Source: Planctomycetota bacterium
GTDB lineage: Bacteria > Planctomycetota > UBA1135 > UBA2386
NCBI GenBank assembly: GCA_016235155.1
Contig: JACRLW010000003.1
Span: forward strand, 1 to 38,873
Direction: 5' to 3'
DNA: 38,873 nt
The notes beneath the pieces are model-generated. The model worked only from the letters and a program-made list of their open reading frames with translations. It was not told the DNA's origin and did no database searches. A program made the position numbers and the translations under genes. How positions within the stretch are numbered: the first letter of the stretch is position 1; every line of letters starts with the position of its first letter. Below, piece after piece: positions 15,848-23,596 of the stretch.

Positions 15848-17490
15848 CTGTAAGTCCCGAAGCGCGTCCACGCCGCGTCCGAGGTCGTCGCGCCGATCGG
15901 CGAGATCGGGTCGAGCACGATGGACTGCCAGAACAGGATGCCGCCGATCAGTCCGACGTCGTTCGGGATCGCGAGCGGCGTGTTGTTCACGCCGGCCGCA
16001 TCGGTGGCGAAACCGATCGAGGCGATGCCGAGCAGGTACACGTTGCAGAGGTTCGCCGGCGGGTCGATGGGGATCGGCGCGCCGAGCGGGGCGAGGGCGA
16101 CGTTGTAGATGCCGGGGGCACTGATGTTCGCGCCCCAGGTGCGGACGCTGAACGCCGCGGCGCCGATCACCGGCTTGTCGTCCCAGTTGGTCGAGCCGAT
16201 CTGCACGTTGTGCAAACCGGGCAGGGAGCTGGGGCAGGTCGCGGCGCCGAAGTAGTCGTACGTGCCCGGCAATCCAGCAGGGGGCGGCGGCATCGTGCCC
16301 GCGGGGACCAGCAACGGCTCGTAGTGCGTGCGGTCCGCGAAGAGGTCCCACTCCATGCGCGCCTCGCCCGCGTCGTTGGCGTCGCCGTCGAGGTTCAGGT
16401 CGACGCAATGCACGAGGTGCTCGTGGTCGACGGTCCCGTCCCACTCGGCGCTGATCCAGACCTGCCCGGCCTCCGCGTGCATCCCATAGCAGAAGTTGTA
16501 GGCGGCGACGGCGCCGGTCGAGTCGAGGCTGCCGTCCCAGTAGACATTGAGTTCGCCCGCATCGTTGACGTCGCCGTCGTTGTTGAGGTCGCGCCCGCGG
16601 AAGACGATCCCCGCGTCGAGTTGCGTCGCCGTGGTGTCGACGGAGAGGAGGTAATACGTCGGCGGCGTGGTGCTCCAGTCGACGGCGTGCGAGAGCATCT
16701 CGTTGCTCACGGGGAGGAGCCCGCCGATCACGTCGGGGTTCGCGCTCGCGCCGATGGTCCCGCCGTTGTAGAGCGCCGAGAACAGGTAGCACTCGCCGGC
16801 GTCGAGGAAGTCGCCGTCGCCGTTCTGGTCCTCGAAGGCGACCGTGCAGTCGAAGTTCTCCTCTTCGCAGAGGAAGCGGCCATAGGGGCCGTGGACCGGA
16901 TCGAACTCGATCGAGTCGAGCGCGGTGAGCTGCAGCGTCGGGTTGCCGGAGAGCGGCGCGTTGGTGACGACCACCGTCGACGGCTCGACTGCTGCCGCGC
17001 GCGTTTCCGGGGTTCCCGCGACGATGTCGGCGAAGTCGCCGTCCCCGTTGAGGTCCTCGCAGCGCCAGATGCCTTCCTGCAGGCCGCTGTTGTTCGTGAA
17101 CCAGAACACGCCCGCACCCGAATGCGCGATCCCATTGATCTCGAAGTCGGCGGCGCCGAAGAAGCTCGGAAGATCGAGGGCGACGGTGATCTCGCCCGGA
17201 TCGATGAAGCCGCTGCCGTCCGTGTCCCAGAACGACAGGATCCGCTCGGCGACGGTCGTCGTGCAGTAGAAGCGCGGCGTCGGAGTCGACACGAACACCA
17301 CGTTGCGGATCGACGAGTCGAAGCCGTTCAACACGTAGTCGTAGGCGTCGCCGTCGTCGGTGTAGAGCCCATTGCCGTTGCGATCGACGAGTCGGTAGAT
17401 GCCGTCGAGGCTTCCCGACGGGATCAACACGTCGGGGGTCTGGGCCGAGAGGAGCGGAGCGAAGAGCAGACAGCCGAGGAGGGTTCGCAT
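15832..17490 (-). CDS. Exported protein with multiple EF-hand-like calcium loops and a recurrent C-terminal module (552 aa)
   Basis: The signal peptide LLGCLLFAPLLSAQ (cleavage at SA-QT) leads into a domain in which Asp/Asn/Gly-rich loops recur: VDRNGNGLYTDDGD (from residue 36), WDTDGSGFIDPGEI, EDLNGDGDFADI, EDQNGDGDFLDAGE, RDLNNDGDVNDAGE and VDLNLDGDANDAGE. These match the DxDxDG calcium-binding loop of EF-hand, dockerin or thrombospondin type 3 repeats, although long beta-rich spacers separate them. From about YDYFGAATCPS (16262 downwards) the protein takes on the C-terminal module of its neighbours, here the most divergent version. An extracellular calcium-stabilised structural role is the reasonable inference; no enzyme motif is visible. 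The ATG at 17490 was chosen for its signal peptide although the frame extends upstream. Confidence 0.86.
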   Translation of the reverse strand: MRTLLGCLLFAPLLSAQTPDVLIPSGSLDGIYRLVDRNGNGLYTDDGDAYDYVLNGFDSSIRNVVFVSTPTPRFYCTTTVAERILSFWDTDGSGFIDPGEITVALDLPSFFGAADFEINGIAHSGAGVFWFTNNSGLQEGIWRCEDLNGDGDFADIVAGTPETRAAAVEPSTVVVTNAPLSGNPTLQLTALDSIEFDPVHGPYGRFLCEEENFDCTVAFEDQNGDGDFLDAGECYLFSALYNGGTIGASANPDVIGGLLPVSNEMLSHAVDWSTTPPTYYLLSVDTTATQLDAGIVFRGRDLNNDGDVNDAGELNVYWDGSLDSTGAVAAYNFCYGMHAEAGQVWISAEWDGTVDHEHLVHCVDLNLDGDANDAGEARMEWDLFADRTHYEPLLVPAGTMPPPPAGLPGTYDYFGAATCPSSLPGLHNVQIGSTNWDDKPVIGAAAFSVRTWGANISAPGIYNVALAPLGAPIPIDPPANLCNVYLLGIASIGFATDAAGVNNTPLAIPNDVGLIGGILFWQSIVLDPISPIGATTSDAAWTRFGTYSYSVH

Positions 17491-17565
17491 GGCGGCGTGA
17501 TTGGAGCACGGGTCCGCCGCCCATGTCAGGGTCGTCACGAGCGAGGTCTCATCGCAGCCGAGGCC

Positions 17566-17583
17566 GCAGCCCGTTCGGGCTGC
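17566..17583. other. Perfect 18-base inverted repeat in the fdhD downstream region
   Basis: GCAGCCCG is followed by its exact reverse complement CGGGCTGC around a central TT, giving a short, very stable stem-loop. It lies in the 227-base space between fdhD and the exported-protein gene at 17490, close to the start of the latter. It could be part of that gene's leader or of a terminator array; no U-tract follows on either strand. Confidence 0.35.
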
Positions 17584-17635
17584 CGGCGTCCTCGCTGGCG
17601 CGACGACCAGAAGGCCTCGGCCGCTTTGCCAGCCG

Positions 17636-17692
17636 GGGTCCTTCGGCCTGCGAATCGTCGCGTGCCGCGACGAATCTCCGGCCTTCGGACCC
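17636..17692 (-). terminator. Long imperfect hairpin downstream of fdhD, candidate terminator
   Basis: Two arms of about 26 bases pair around a three-base TGC loop, with roughly 20 of 26 positions matched; the ends GGGTCC/GGACCC and the inner CGTCGCG/CGCGACG are perfect. It begins 26 bases past the fdhD stop and precedes the next co-directional gene by about 150 bases, which fits a terminator. There is no T-run, so it would have to act as a strong GC hairpin. The remainder of the 17491-17717 spacer shows nothing else recognisable. Confidence 0.45.
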
Positions 17693-17717
17693 ATCGTCAC
17701 TCCGCCTGCAAGAAGTC

Positions 17718-18530
17718 TCACTCGTCTTGCAGTCGGCCGGAATCGCAATAGACCCGCGCGCGACCCTCACGCACGAATCCGATCAGCGTCGCGCCGGCCG
17801 TGCGGCACAGGTCGAAGGCGAGGGCCGACGGCGCGGAGACCGCGAGGATCACCGGAATGCGCACGCGCAGGCACTTCAGCACGAGATCGAAGCCGGCGCG
17901 GCCCGAGAGCATTGCCGTGGCGTGCGCGAGCGGACGTCCGGCGCGCGCCGCCGATCCGATCGCCTTGTCGAGCGCGTTGTGGCGACCGACGTCCTCGCCG
18001 CTGCTCCAGGTGACGCCGTCGGGTCCGAAGAGGACCGCGCCGTGGCATGCACCGGTCGCTGCGAACAGCGGCTGGGTCTGGACGAAGGCCTTGCGACGGT
18101 CGTCGACCGCATTGCGGGGCAGCTTCGGCACGCCGGGCAGCAGCGGTTCGAACTCGTCGAGGAGCTGGTCGGCGTCGACGAGGCCGCACAGTCCGCAGGA
18201 CGGCCGGATCTCGTGCGTGCGCGTGAGGCGGCCCTCGATGCGCGCCTTGGTCGGATCGTGGAGCGTGATGCGCACCGTGTCGGGGACCAGCTTCTGCGGA
18301 TCGCCGTCGAATTCCTCGGCGCTCGCGACCCGCCGCGCGTCGTCGATCACGCCCTCGCCGAGGAGGAAGCCGATCGCGAGGTCGGCGTCGCGGCCGGGCG
18401 TGCGCATCGTCAGCAGGCGATGGCCGCAGACTTCGATCCAGAGCGGCTCTTCGCGGACGAGTTGGTCGCTCGACTCGTCGTGCAGGCGACGGCGCGCAGC
18501 GCCGAGGGGATCGCGACCTGGTTCGCTCAC
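17718..18530 (-). CDS. fdhD: Formate dehydrogenase accessory sulfurtransferase FdhD (270 aa)
   Basis: FdhD passes sulfur from the cysteine desulfurase to the molybdenum or tungsten bis-MGD cofactor, which is needed for formate dehydrogenase activity. The diagnostic cysteine loop SCGLCG is present near residue 110. Other family blocks are also there: LTMRTPGRDADLAIGFLLGE, TGACHGAVLF, EDVGRHNALDKAIG and LSGRAGFDLVLKCL. The GTG at 18530 gives the family's usual length; no in-frame ATG lies nearby and the upstream frame is antisense to the transporter. It is divergent from the nucleoside transporter, with 78 bases between the starts. No formate dehydrogenase gene lies in the window, so its client must be elsewhere. 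Formate-tetrahydrofolate ligase at 33663 also handles formate but is not adjacent. Confidence 0.96.
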   Translation of the reverse strand: MSEPGRDPLGAARRRLHDESSDQLVREEPLWIEVCGHRLLTMRTPGRDADLAIGFLLGEGVIDDARRVASAEEFDGDPQKLVPDTVRITLHDPTKARIEGRLTRTHEIRPSCGLCGLVDADQLLDEFEPLLPGVPKLPRNAVDDRRKAFVQTQPLFAATGACHGAVLFGPDGVTWSSGEDVGRHNALDKAIGSAARAGRPLAHATAMLSGRAGFDLVLKCLRVRIPVILAVSAPSALAFDLCRTAGATLIGFVREGRARVYCDSGRLQDE

Positions 18531-18608
18531 GGCCGCAGCGTAGCCCCGGCCGCGCGCTTGGACATCGGCGTGGCGCGGCGTGCGCGCATCCTGTCCGATG
18601 CGCCGCCG

Positions 18609-19901
18609 ATGCTTCGCCTCGTCTCGCTCGGTGGGATCGTCGTCCTGCTCGCGTTGTGTTGGACCTGCTCGGCGAACCGACGGGCGATCTCCTGGCGGTT
18701 GGTGGGGATGGCGCTGCTCGGGCAGGCCGTGATGGGCGGCGTCTTCCTCTACTGGCAGACCGGCAACCTCTGGCTGCGGGCCTTCGGCGACGGCGTGAAG
18801 GACTTCCTCGGTCTCGCCGCCCAGGGTGCCGGGTTCGTGTTCGGCAAGCTCGGTACGGGAGCGGCTCTCGACGTGAAACCGCCTGCCGGTGTCGATGCCG
18901 CGGCGATGCCCGACGTGTCGCTCGGTTTCGTGTTCGCGACGCAAGTCCTGCCGACGCTGATCTTCTTCTCCGCGTTCATGGCGGTGCTCTACCACCTCGG
19001 CGTGATGCAGTTCGTGGTGAAGGGGATGGCGATCGCCACCGCGCGCCTGCTCGGCACCTCGGGCGCCGAGTCGCTCTCGGCCTGCGCCAACGTGTTCGTC
19101 GGTCAGACCGAGGCGCCGCTCCTCGTGAGGCCCTTCCTCGGCAAGATGACGAAGAGCGAGATCCACGCCGTGATGACCGGCGGCTTCGCCACGATTGCGG
19201 GAGGGGTCTTCGCCCTCTACGTGGGCTTCGGAATCGACGCCGGGCACCTGATGGTCGCGAGCGTGATGGCGGTGCCTGCCGGGCTCGTGTGCGCAAAGCT
19301 GCTCTGGCCCGAGACCGAGGAACCGGTGACGCGGGGAACGGTGAAGGTTCCGGTCGAGCGCACGGCGGCCAACGTGGTCGAGGCCGCGGCGAACGGAGCG
19401 ATCGACGGGCTGAGGCTCGCGCTCAACGTCGGCGCGATGTTGATCGCATTCCTCGGGCTGATCGCCGTTGTCGACTGGGTGCTCGCGTTCGCCTCGCGGC
19501 CGCTGCACTCGATGTCGCTGATGGCCGGCGACGAAGTCCTCTCCCTCGATCGGATCCTCGGCTGGCTCTTCTCCCCGATCGCCGCGGTGATGGGGGTACC
19601 CGCCGGAGAGATCACGACGCTCGCGCAGTTGCTCGGCAAGAAGCTCGTCGCCACGGAGCTGGTTGCGTACGGCGACCTCGCGCGGATGAAGGACTCGCTC
19701 TCGCCGCGGACCGTGATGATCGCGAGCTTCGCGTTGTGCGGCTTCGCGAACTTCGGCTCCGTCGCGATCCAGATCGGCGGACTCGGCGCCATGGCTCCCG
19801 AACGCAAGGGCGACATCGCGAAGCTCGCCTTCCGCGCGATGTTCGCCGGTGCGATCGCGACCTGCATGACCGCCTGTCTCGCGGGAGTGCTCACGGCATG
19901 A
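18609..19901 (+). CDS. Concentrative nucleoside transporter, NupC/CNT family (430 aa)
   Basis: An inner-membrane symporter that imports nucleosides with protons or sodium. Family blocks are clear: the N-terminal helices with WRLVGMALLGQAVMGG, the gate region QVLPTLIFFSAFMAVLYHLG, the substrate motif VFVGQTEAPLLVRPFLGKM followed by MTGGFATIAGGVFALYVGFG, and near the C-terminus LCGFANFGSVAIQIGGLGAM. The length is normal for bacterial CNT proteins. The ATG at 18609 was chosen because a membrane helix follows at once; the frame upstream is antisense to fdhD. Its TGA overlaps the start of the purine nucleoside phosphorylase gene (ATGA), so uptake and phosphorolysis of nucleosides are expressed together. 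Confidence 0.95.
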   Translation: MLRLVSLGGIVVLLALCWTCSANRRAISWRLVGMALLGQAVMGGVFLYWQTGNLWLRAFGDGVKDFLGLAAQGAGFVFGKLGTGAALDVKPPAGVDAAAMPDVSLGFVFATQVLPTLIFFSAFMAVLYHLGVMQFVVKGMAIATARLLGTSGAESLSACANVFVGQTEAPLLVRPFLGKMTKSEIHAVMTGGFATIAGGVFALYVGFGIDAGHLMVASVMAVPAGLVCAKLLWPETEEPVTRGTVKVPVERTAANVVEAAANGAIDGLRLALNVGAMLIAFLGLIAVVDWVLAFASRPLHSMSLMAGDEVLSLDRILGWLFSPIAAVMGVPAGEITTLAQLLGKKLVATELVAYGDLARMKDSLSPRTVMIASFALCGFANFGSVAIQIGGLGAMAPERKGDIAKLAFRAMFAGAIATCMTACLAGVLTA

Positions 19902-20680
19902 GCGGCGAACTCGCGCGCGTCGACGAGGCCGCGATCGTGTTGCGCGCCGCGGGCGCCGATCGGGCACGCCTCGGCCTTGTGCTCGGCAGCGGCTTGAGGT
20001 CTTTCGCCGCGTGCATGCGCAACGCGCGCGAGCTGCCCTTCGCGACGATCCCGCACTGGCCGGTTCCGAAGGTCGAAGGGCACGGCGGCAGCCTGCTCGT
20101 CGGCGACTCGCCGGCCGAGGTCACGCGCGCGGTGCGCACGCTCGCGCGACTCGGCGTGCGCGAGTTCGTGCTGACCAACGCGGCCGGCGGTATCGGCGAC
20201 GGCCTGCGCGCGGGCGACCTGATGGCGATCACCGATCACCTCAACCTGACCGGCGCCTCGCCGCTGATCGGCCCGCAGGTGAAAGAGCTCGGCCCGCGCT
20301 TCCCGGATCAGTCGCGGGTCTGGGACGAGGCCCTTCGCGAGCGCCTCGTCGCCGTCGACGCGAGGCTGGCGCGCGGCGTCTACGCCGGCTTGCTCGGTCC
20401 GAGCTACGAGACGCCCGCCGAGGTGCGCATGCTGCGCGCACTCGGTGCGGACGCCGTCGGCATGAGCACCGTGCACGAGGCGATCGCGCTCAACGCGATG
20501 GGCTGTCGCGTCGCGGGCGTGTCGTTGATCAGCAACCTCGCCGCGGGCATCAGCAAGGCGCCGCTCTCGCACGACGAGGTGATCGCGGCGGGCAAGGCCG
20601 CCGAGGGTCGCTTCCTGCGAGTGCTCGAGGGCTTCTGCGCGAGTTCGACCGGTCCGCTGGCCGATCTCGAAACGCCGTGA
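19898..20680 (+). CDS. Purine nucleoside phosphorylase, trimeric low-molecular-mass type (260 aa)
   Basis: Cleaves purine nucleosides with phosphate to free base and ribose 1-phosphate in the cytoplasm. Visible motifs: the phosphate loop LGLVLGSGLRSF near the N-terminus, the EGHGG segment, VLTNAAGGI, and the family signature GPSYETPAEVRMLRALGADA followed by VGMSTVHEAIAL. The base-recognition strand is SLISNLAAGIS, with the Asn in the position expected for 6-oxopurine specificity (inosine/guanosine). Length matches the family. The start overlaps the transporter stop by four bases, with a weak GGGAG ten bases upstream, and its own stop overlaps the next gene (GTGA), so translation is probably coupled through three genes. 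Confidence 0.95.
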   Translation: MSGELARVDEAAIVLRAAGADRARLGLVLGSGLRSFAACMRNARELPFATIPHWPVPKVEGHGGSLLVGDSPAEVTRAVRTLARLGVREFVLTNAAGGIGDGLRAGDLMAITDHLNLTGASPLIGPQVKELGPRFPDQSRVWDEALRERLVAVDARLARGVYAGLLGPSYETPAEVRMLRALGADAVGMSTVHEAIALNAMGCRVAGVSLISNLAAGISKAPLSHDEVIAAGKAAEGRFLRVLEGFCASSTGPLADLETP

Positions 20681-21693
20681 CCCAGTGCAACTACGAGATC
20701 CGTCCGTATCGCGCCGGCGACGAGACCGGCATCCTCGCGTCGTTCAACCGCGTGTTCCGTGACGTCTGCGGCGCCGGCTACGTCGACCGCACGCTCGCGT
20801 ACTGGCGCTGGGAGTATCTCGAGAATCCCGCCGGCCACCGGATCTGGATCGGACTCGCCGACGGCGTCGTCGCGGGCAACTACTCCGGCACGCCGCAACG
20901 CTTCGCGACGAGCTTCGGCCCGCGCACCTTCGTGCACGCCGTCGACAGCTTCGTCGTGCCCGAGCACCGCGCCGGACTCAAGCGGCCCGGGCTGTTCGTC
21001 TCGCTCGCGGAACCGTGGTTTGATGACGTCGCGGCGCGCAAGGACGCCCTGGTCTACGGCTATCCGGTGAAGCAGGCCGAGCGCATCGGCAGCCGGCACC
21101 TCGGCTACCGCCGCGTGCGCACGATCGAGTACCTCACGCGGCCGGCGGGCGAGGGTGGCGTCGACGTGCCGGCGGGCCTGACCCTCGAGCGCGCCGGTTC
21201 GCTCGGCGACGAGGTCGACGCGTTGTTCGCGCGCACCAGGGCGAACCGTCGCTGCCTGCTCGTGCGCGACCGTGCCTACCTCGCGTGGCGCTGGATCCAG
21301 GTGCCCGACGCCGCGACGACCTACGAGGTCTGGCTCGCGCGTCGCGGCGCGGAACTCGCGGGAGTGATGGTGCTCCGCCCGGTGCACGAACTCGTGCCGG
21401 GCGCCTGCACGATCGCCGACTGGTGCGTACCCGACGAGGACCAAGACGCCGCGGCCGCGCTGCTCGCGCGCGCGACGCGCACCGCGCGCGAGCGCAACCG
21501 CAGCACGGTGATGGCGGTGTTCGCGGACCAAAGCGCCGAGCATGCGCGGTTGCGTCGCGCGGGCTTCCAGCTCGAGTCGTCGGCGAAGTGGCACGAGCGC
21601 ATCCTGATGCACCGCACCTTCGATCCGGCGATCGAAGAGAGCTGGTTGATCGAGAACTGGTGGTACACGATCGGCGACAGCGACCTGGTCTGA
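20677..21693 (+). CDS. GNAT-type acetyltransferase-like protein (338 aa)
   Basis: The N-terminal part opens with YEIRPYRAGDETGILASFNR, typical of GNAT folds, continues through YWRWEYLENPAG and a central beta strand FVHAVDSFVVPEHRAGL. A second GNAT-like half (about 170-320) has the pattern ELAGVMVLRP, IADWCVPDEDQDAAAALLAR and HARLRRAGFQLES. The protein ends WLIENWWYTIGDSDLV, an ending I associate with acetyltransferase-like proteins near polysaccharide genes (memory, not checked). Substrate unknown. The GTG at 20677 overlaps the phosphorylase stop by four bases; no nearer start fits. The downstream neighbour is a glycosyltransferase-like membrane protein, which suggests a role in modifying a cell-surface glycan or lipid (inference). 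Confidence 0.8.
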   Translation: MTQCNYEIRPYRAGDETGILASFNRVFRDVCGAGYVDRTLAYWRWEYLENPAGHRIWIGLADGVVAGNYSGTPQRFATSFGPRTFVHAVDSFVVPEHRAGLKRPGLFVSLAEPWFDDVAARKDALVYGYPVKQAERIGSRHLGYRRVRTIEYLTRPAGEGGVDVPAGLTLERAGSLGDEVDALFARTRANRRCLLVRDRAYLAWRWIQVPDAATTYEVWLARRGAELAGVMVLRPVHELVPGACTIADWCVPDEDQDAAAALLARATRTARERNRSTVMAVFADQSAEHARLRRAGFQLESSAKWHERILMHRTFDPAIEESWLIENWWYTIGDSDLV

Positions 21694-21719
21694 GTCTCAC
21701 CGCGGGTCCGGCGCTGCTC

Positions 21720-23567
21720 GTGACGATCGGCGTCGTGCTTGCGTGCGCCGTCGTGGCGTCGCGCATCGCGGCGATCGACGTGCTGTGGACCGACGCCTAC
21801 CGCGACGACGCCTACTACTACTTCGATCTGGTGCGCAACCTCGCCCTGGGCCGCGGACCGACGGTGGGGGACGGACCGCCGACGAGCGGCGTGCAGGTGC
21901 TGTGGGTCGGGTTGCTCGTGCCGCTCTTCCTCGCCGGCGGCGATGCGGGGCTCGAGCACGGCGCGCGCTGGCTCGGCCTCGCGCTGCTCGGCCTCGCGGG
22001 CGTCGCGCTCGGGCGCACGCTCGCGCGCGAGGGCGTCCCGAGCCGGTTCGCGGTGCTCGGCGGCCTTGCGCTGGCGAGCGATCCGTTCCTCGTCTTGGAA
22101 GCGCAGAACGGCCAGGAGTCGGGGCTGTGCGCGCTGATCTGCGTCGCGCTGATCGCGTTGCGCCGCGCGCCGAGTGCGCACTTCTGGTTCGTGTGCGTCG
22201 TCGCGACCCTCGCGCGCGCGGAGCTCTGGCTCGTCGCGACGGCGCTCGCCTGGGTTCGTCCGGAACGACCGCTCCATCGCGCGGTCGGACCCATGGTCGC
22301 GCTGGTCGCGTACGCGGCGGTGAACCTCGTGCTGGCGACGCGCGTCGTCCCCGACGCCGGCTGGCCGATGGCGTGGCTGGCGCACGACAAGTTCCTCGCG
22401 ACCGGCCCAGGGTTCTCGGAGTGGCTGGCGCAGCTCTGGTTCTGGGGGCGGCCGCTGCTCCTCGGCGGTCCGTTCGCGACGGCCGGCGTGGCGGGAGCGG
22501 GAGCGTTGATCGCGATCGCCTGCTGCGCTCGCCTGCCGCGGGGACTGCTTGTGCTGCTGCTGCTCGTGACCTTCGTCCTGTCGCTGTGCGGCGTCGACGA
22601 CCTGATCGTGCCCGCGGTCGCCCTGGCGATTGCGCTGGCGTTCGCGCTCGATGGGCCGCCGGCATCGCCGCGCATGTCGGAGCGAGATGCGCGCGGCGTC
22701 GTGCTCGGACTCGTCGCGGTCGTCGCGTTGCACGACCTTTGGCGCTGGTCGCCGCGCGACTACTACTGGATCCCGATCGCGACCGCGGGGATGTGGGCCG
22801 TCGCGCACGCCGTCGCCGCCGCAACGAGAGCCTGGCGGCGCGCGATCCTGATCGCCGGACTCGTGCTGGCGCAGGCGCTCGCCGCGCGCGAGGCGCCGCG
22901 GCGCTTCGCGTGGCAGTCGGTGATGCAGCTCGCCGCGGAGCGGCTGCGCGACGTGACCCCGAGAGACGCGCGCATCGGCGCCTTCAACGCCGGCCTGCTC
23001 GCGTTCCGCTCCGGGCGCCGCATCGTGAACCTCGACGGCGTGGTCAACGCCGCCGCGTTTCACGCGCTGCGCGAGCATCGGCTCGGTGGGTATCTGAAGG
23101 AGCAGGGGATCGACTGGCTCTGCGTCGATCCGCTCGAGATCGAGGACGGTCCCGCGCTCCATGCCCGCGGTCGGTACTTCGGTCCCGGCGACGCGCCGCG
23201 CTTCGAGCTCGTCGTCGAGGCTCGCTTCGTCGACGCGACGTTGCGCGCGGTCGAACGCGGCGCCTGGAGCGGGCAACTCGTCCTCTTGCGCCGCATCTCG
23301 CGCGCGACCGGGGGCGCCCCGCACTTCGCGGAGCTCGAGCGCGGTCCCGACGGGAGACGGCTCGTCGTCTGGCGCGGCGCGCTTGGCGAGGCGCTCGTGC
23401 TGCAGGTCGGTGCATCACCTCGCGAGGAGCTCGTCGCTGCCAGCGGGACTTCGCTCGCCTACGTGCGGCTTCCGGCGGCGCCGGACGGATCCGCCGTCAC
23501 CCTGTTCGCCGTCGCCGCGGATGGTCGCGGCGAAGCACGCGTGACGCCGTTGCTGGAGTACCGCTGA
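21720..23567 (+). CDS. Polytopic membrane protein, GT-C glycosyltransferase-like (about 615 aa)
   Basis: Some ten hydrophobic helices in the first 380 residues are followed by a soluble C-terminal region of about 230 residues. The first extracytoplasmic loop carries the acidic motif DAYRDDAYYYFDLVRNLALG and then GDGPPTSGVQVLWVGLLVPL, the pattern of GT-C enzymes that use polyprenyl-linked sugars (families near GT39/GT83). The soluble tail has RIGAFNAGLLAFRSGRRIVN followed by NLDGVVNAAAF, common in such membrane proteins. The start is uncertain: GTG at 21720 puts the first helix at the N-terminus; GTG at 21660 would overlap the previous gene; a CTG at 21690 would recreate the four-base overlap seen twice upstream. 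Probable role: transfer of a sugar to a lipid or protein at the membrane. Confidence 0.8.
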   Translation: MTIGVVLACAVVASRIAAIDVLWTDAYRDDAYYYFDLVRNLALGRGPTVGDGPPTSGVQVLWVGLLVPLFLAGGDAGLEHGARWLGLALLGLAGVALGRTLAREGVPSRFAVLGGLALASDPFLVLEAQNGQESGLCALICVALIALRRAPSAHFWFVCVVATLARAELWLVATALAWVRPERPLHRAVGPMVALVAYAAVNLVLATRVVPDAGWPMAWLAHDKFLATGPGFSEWLAQLWFWGRPLLLGGPFATAGVAGAGALIAIACCARLPRGLLVLLLLVTFVLSLCGVDDLIVPAVALAIALAFALDGPPASPRMSERDARGVVLGLVAVVALHDLWRWSPRDYYWIPIATAGMWAVAHAVAAATRAWRRAILIAGLVLAQALAAREAPRRFAWQSVMQLAAERLRDVTPRDARIGAFNAGLLAFRSGRRIVNLDGVVNAAAFHALREHRLGGYLKEQGIDWLCVDPLEIEDGPALHARGRYFGPGDAPRFELVVEARFVDATLRAVERGAWSGQLVLLRRISRATGGAPHFAELERGPDGRRLVVWRGALGEALVLQVGASPREELVAASGTSLAYVRLPAAPDGSAVTLFAVAADGRGEARVTPLLEYR

Positions 23568-23596
23568 ACCCGCGTCCACACTCTGACGGCCCAGCC

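Noticed and set aside
13558-17751. Plus-strand open frame of 1397 codons across ispG, the transporter and the exported-protein gene
   Set aside because: It runs antisense or out of frame to three well-supported genes. Its translation is Arg/Gly/Asp-rich with no fold signature, as expected from GC-rich codon use.
18531-18608. TTGGAC as a -35 box between fdhD and the nucleoside transporter
   Set aside because: No acceptable -10 sequence lies at 16-18 bases; the match is probably chance.
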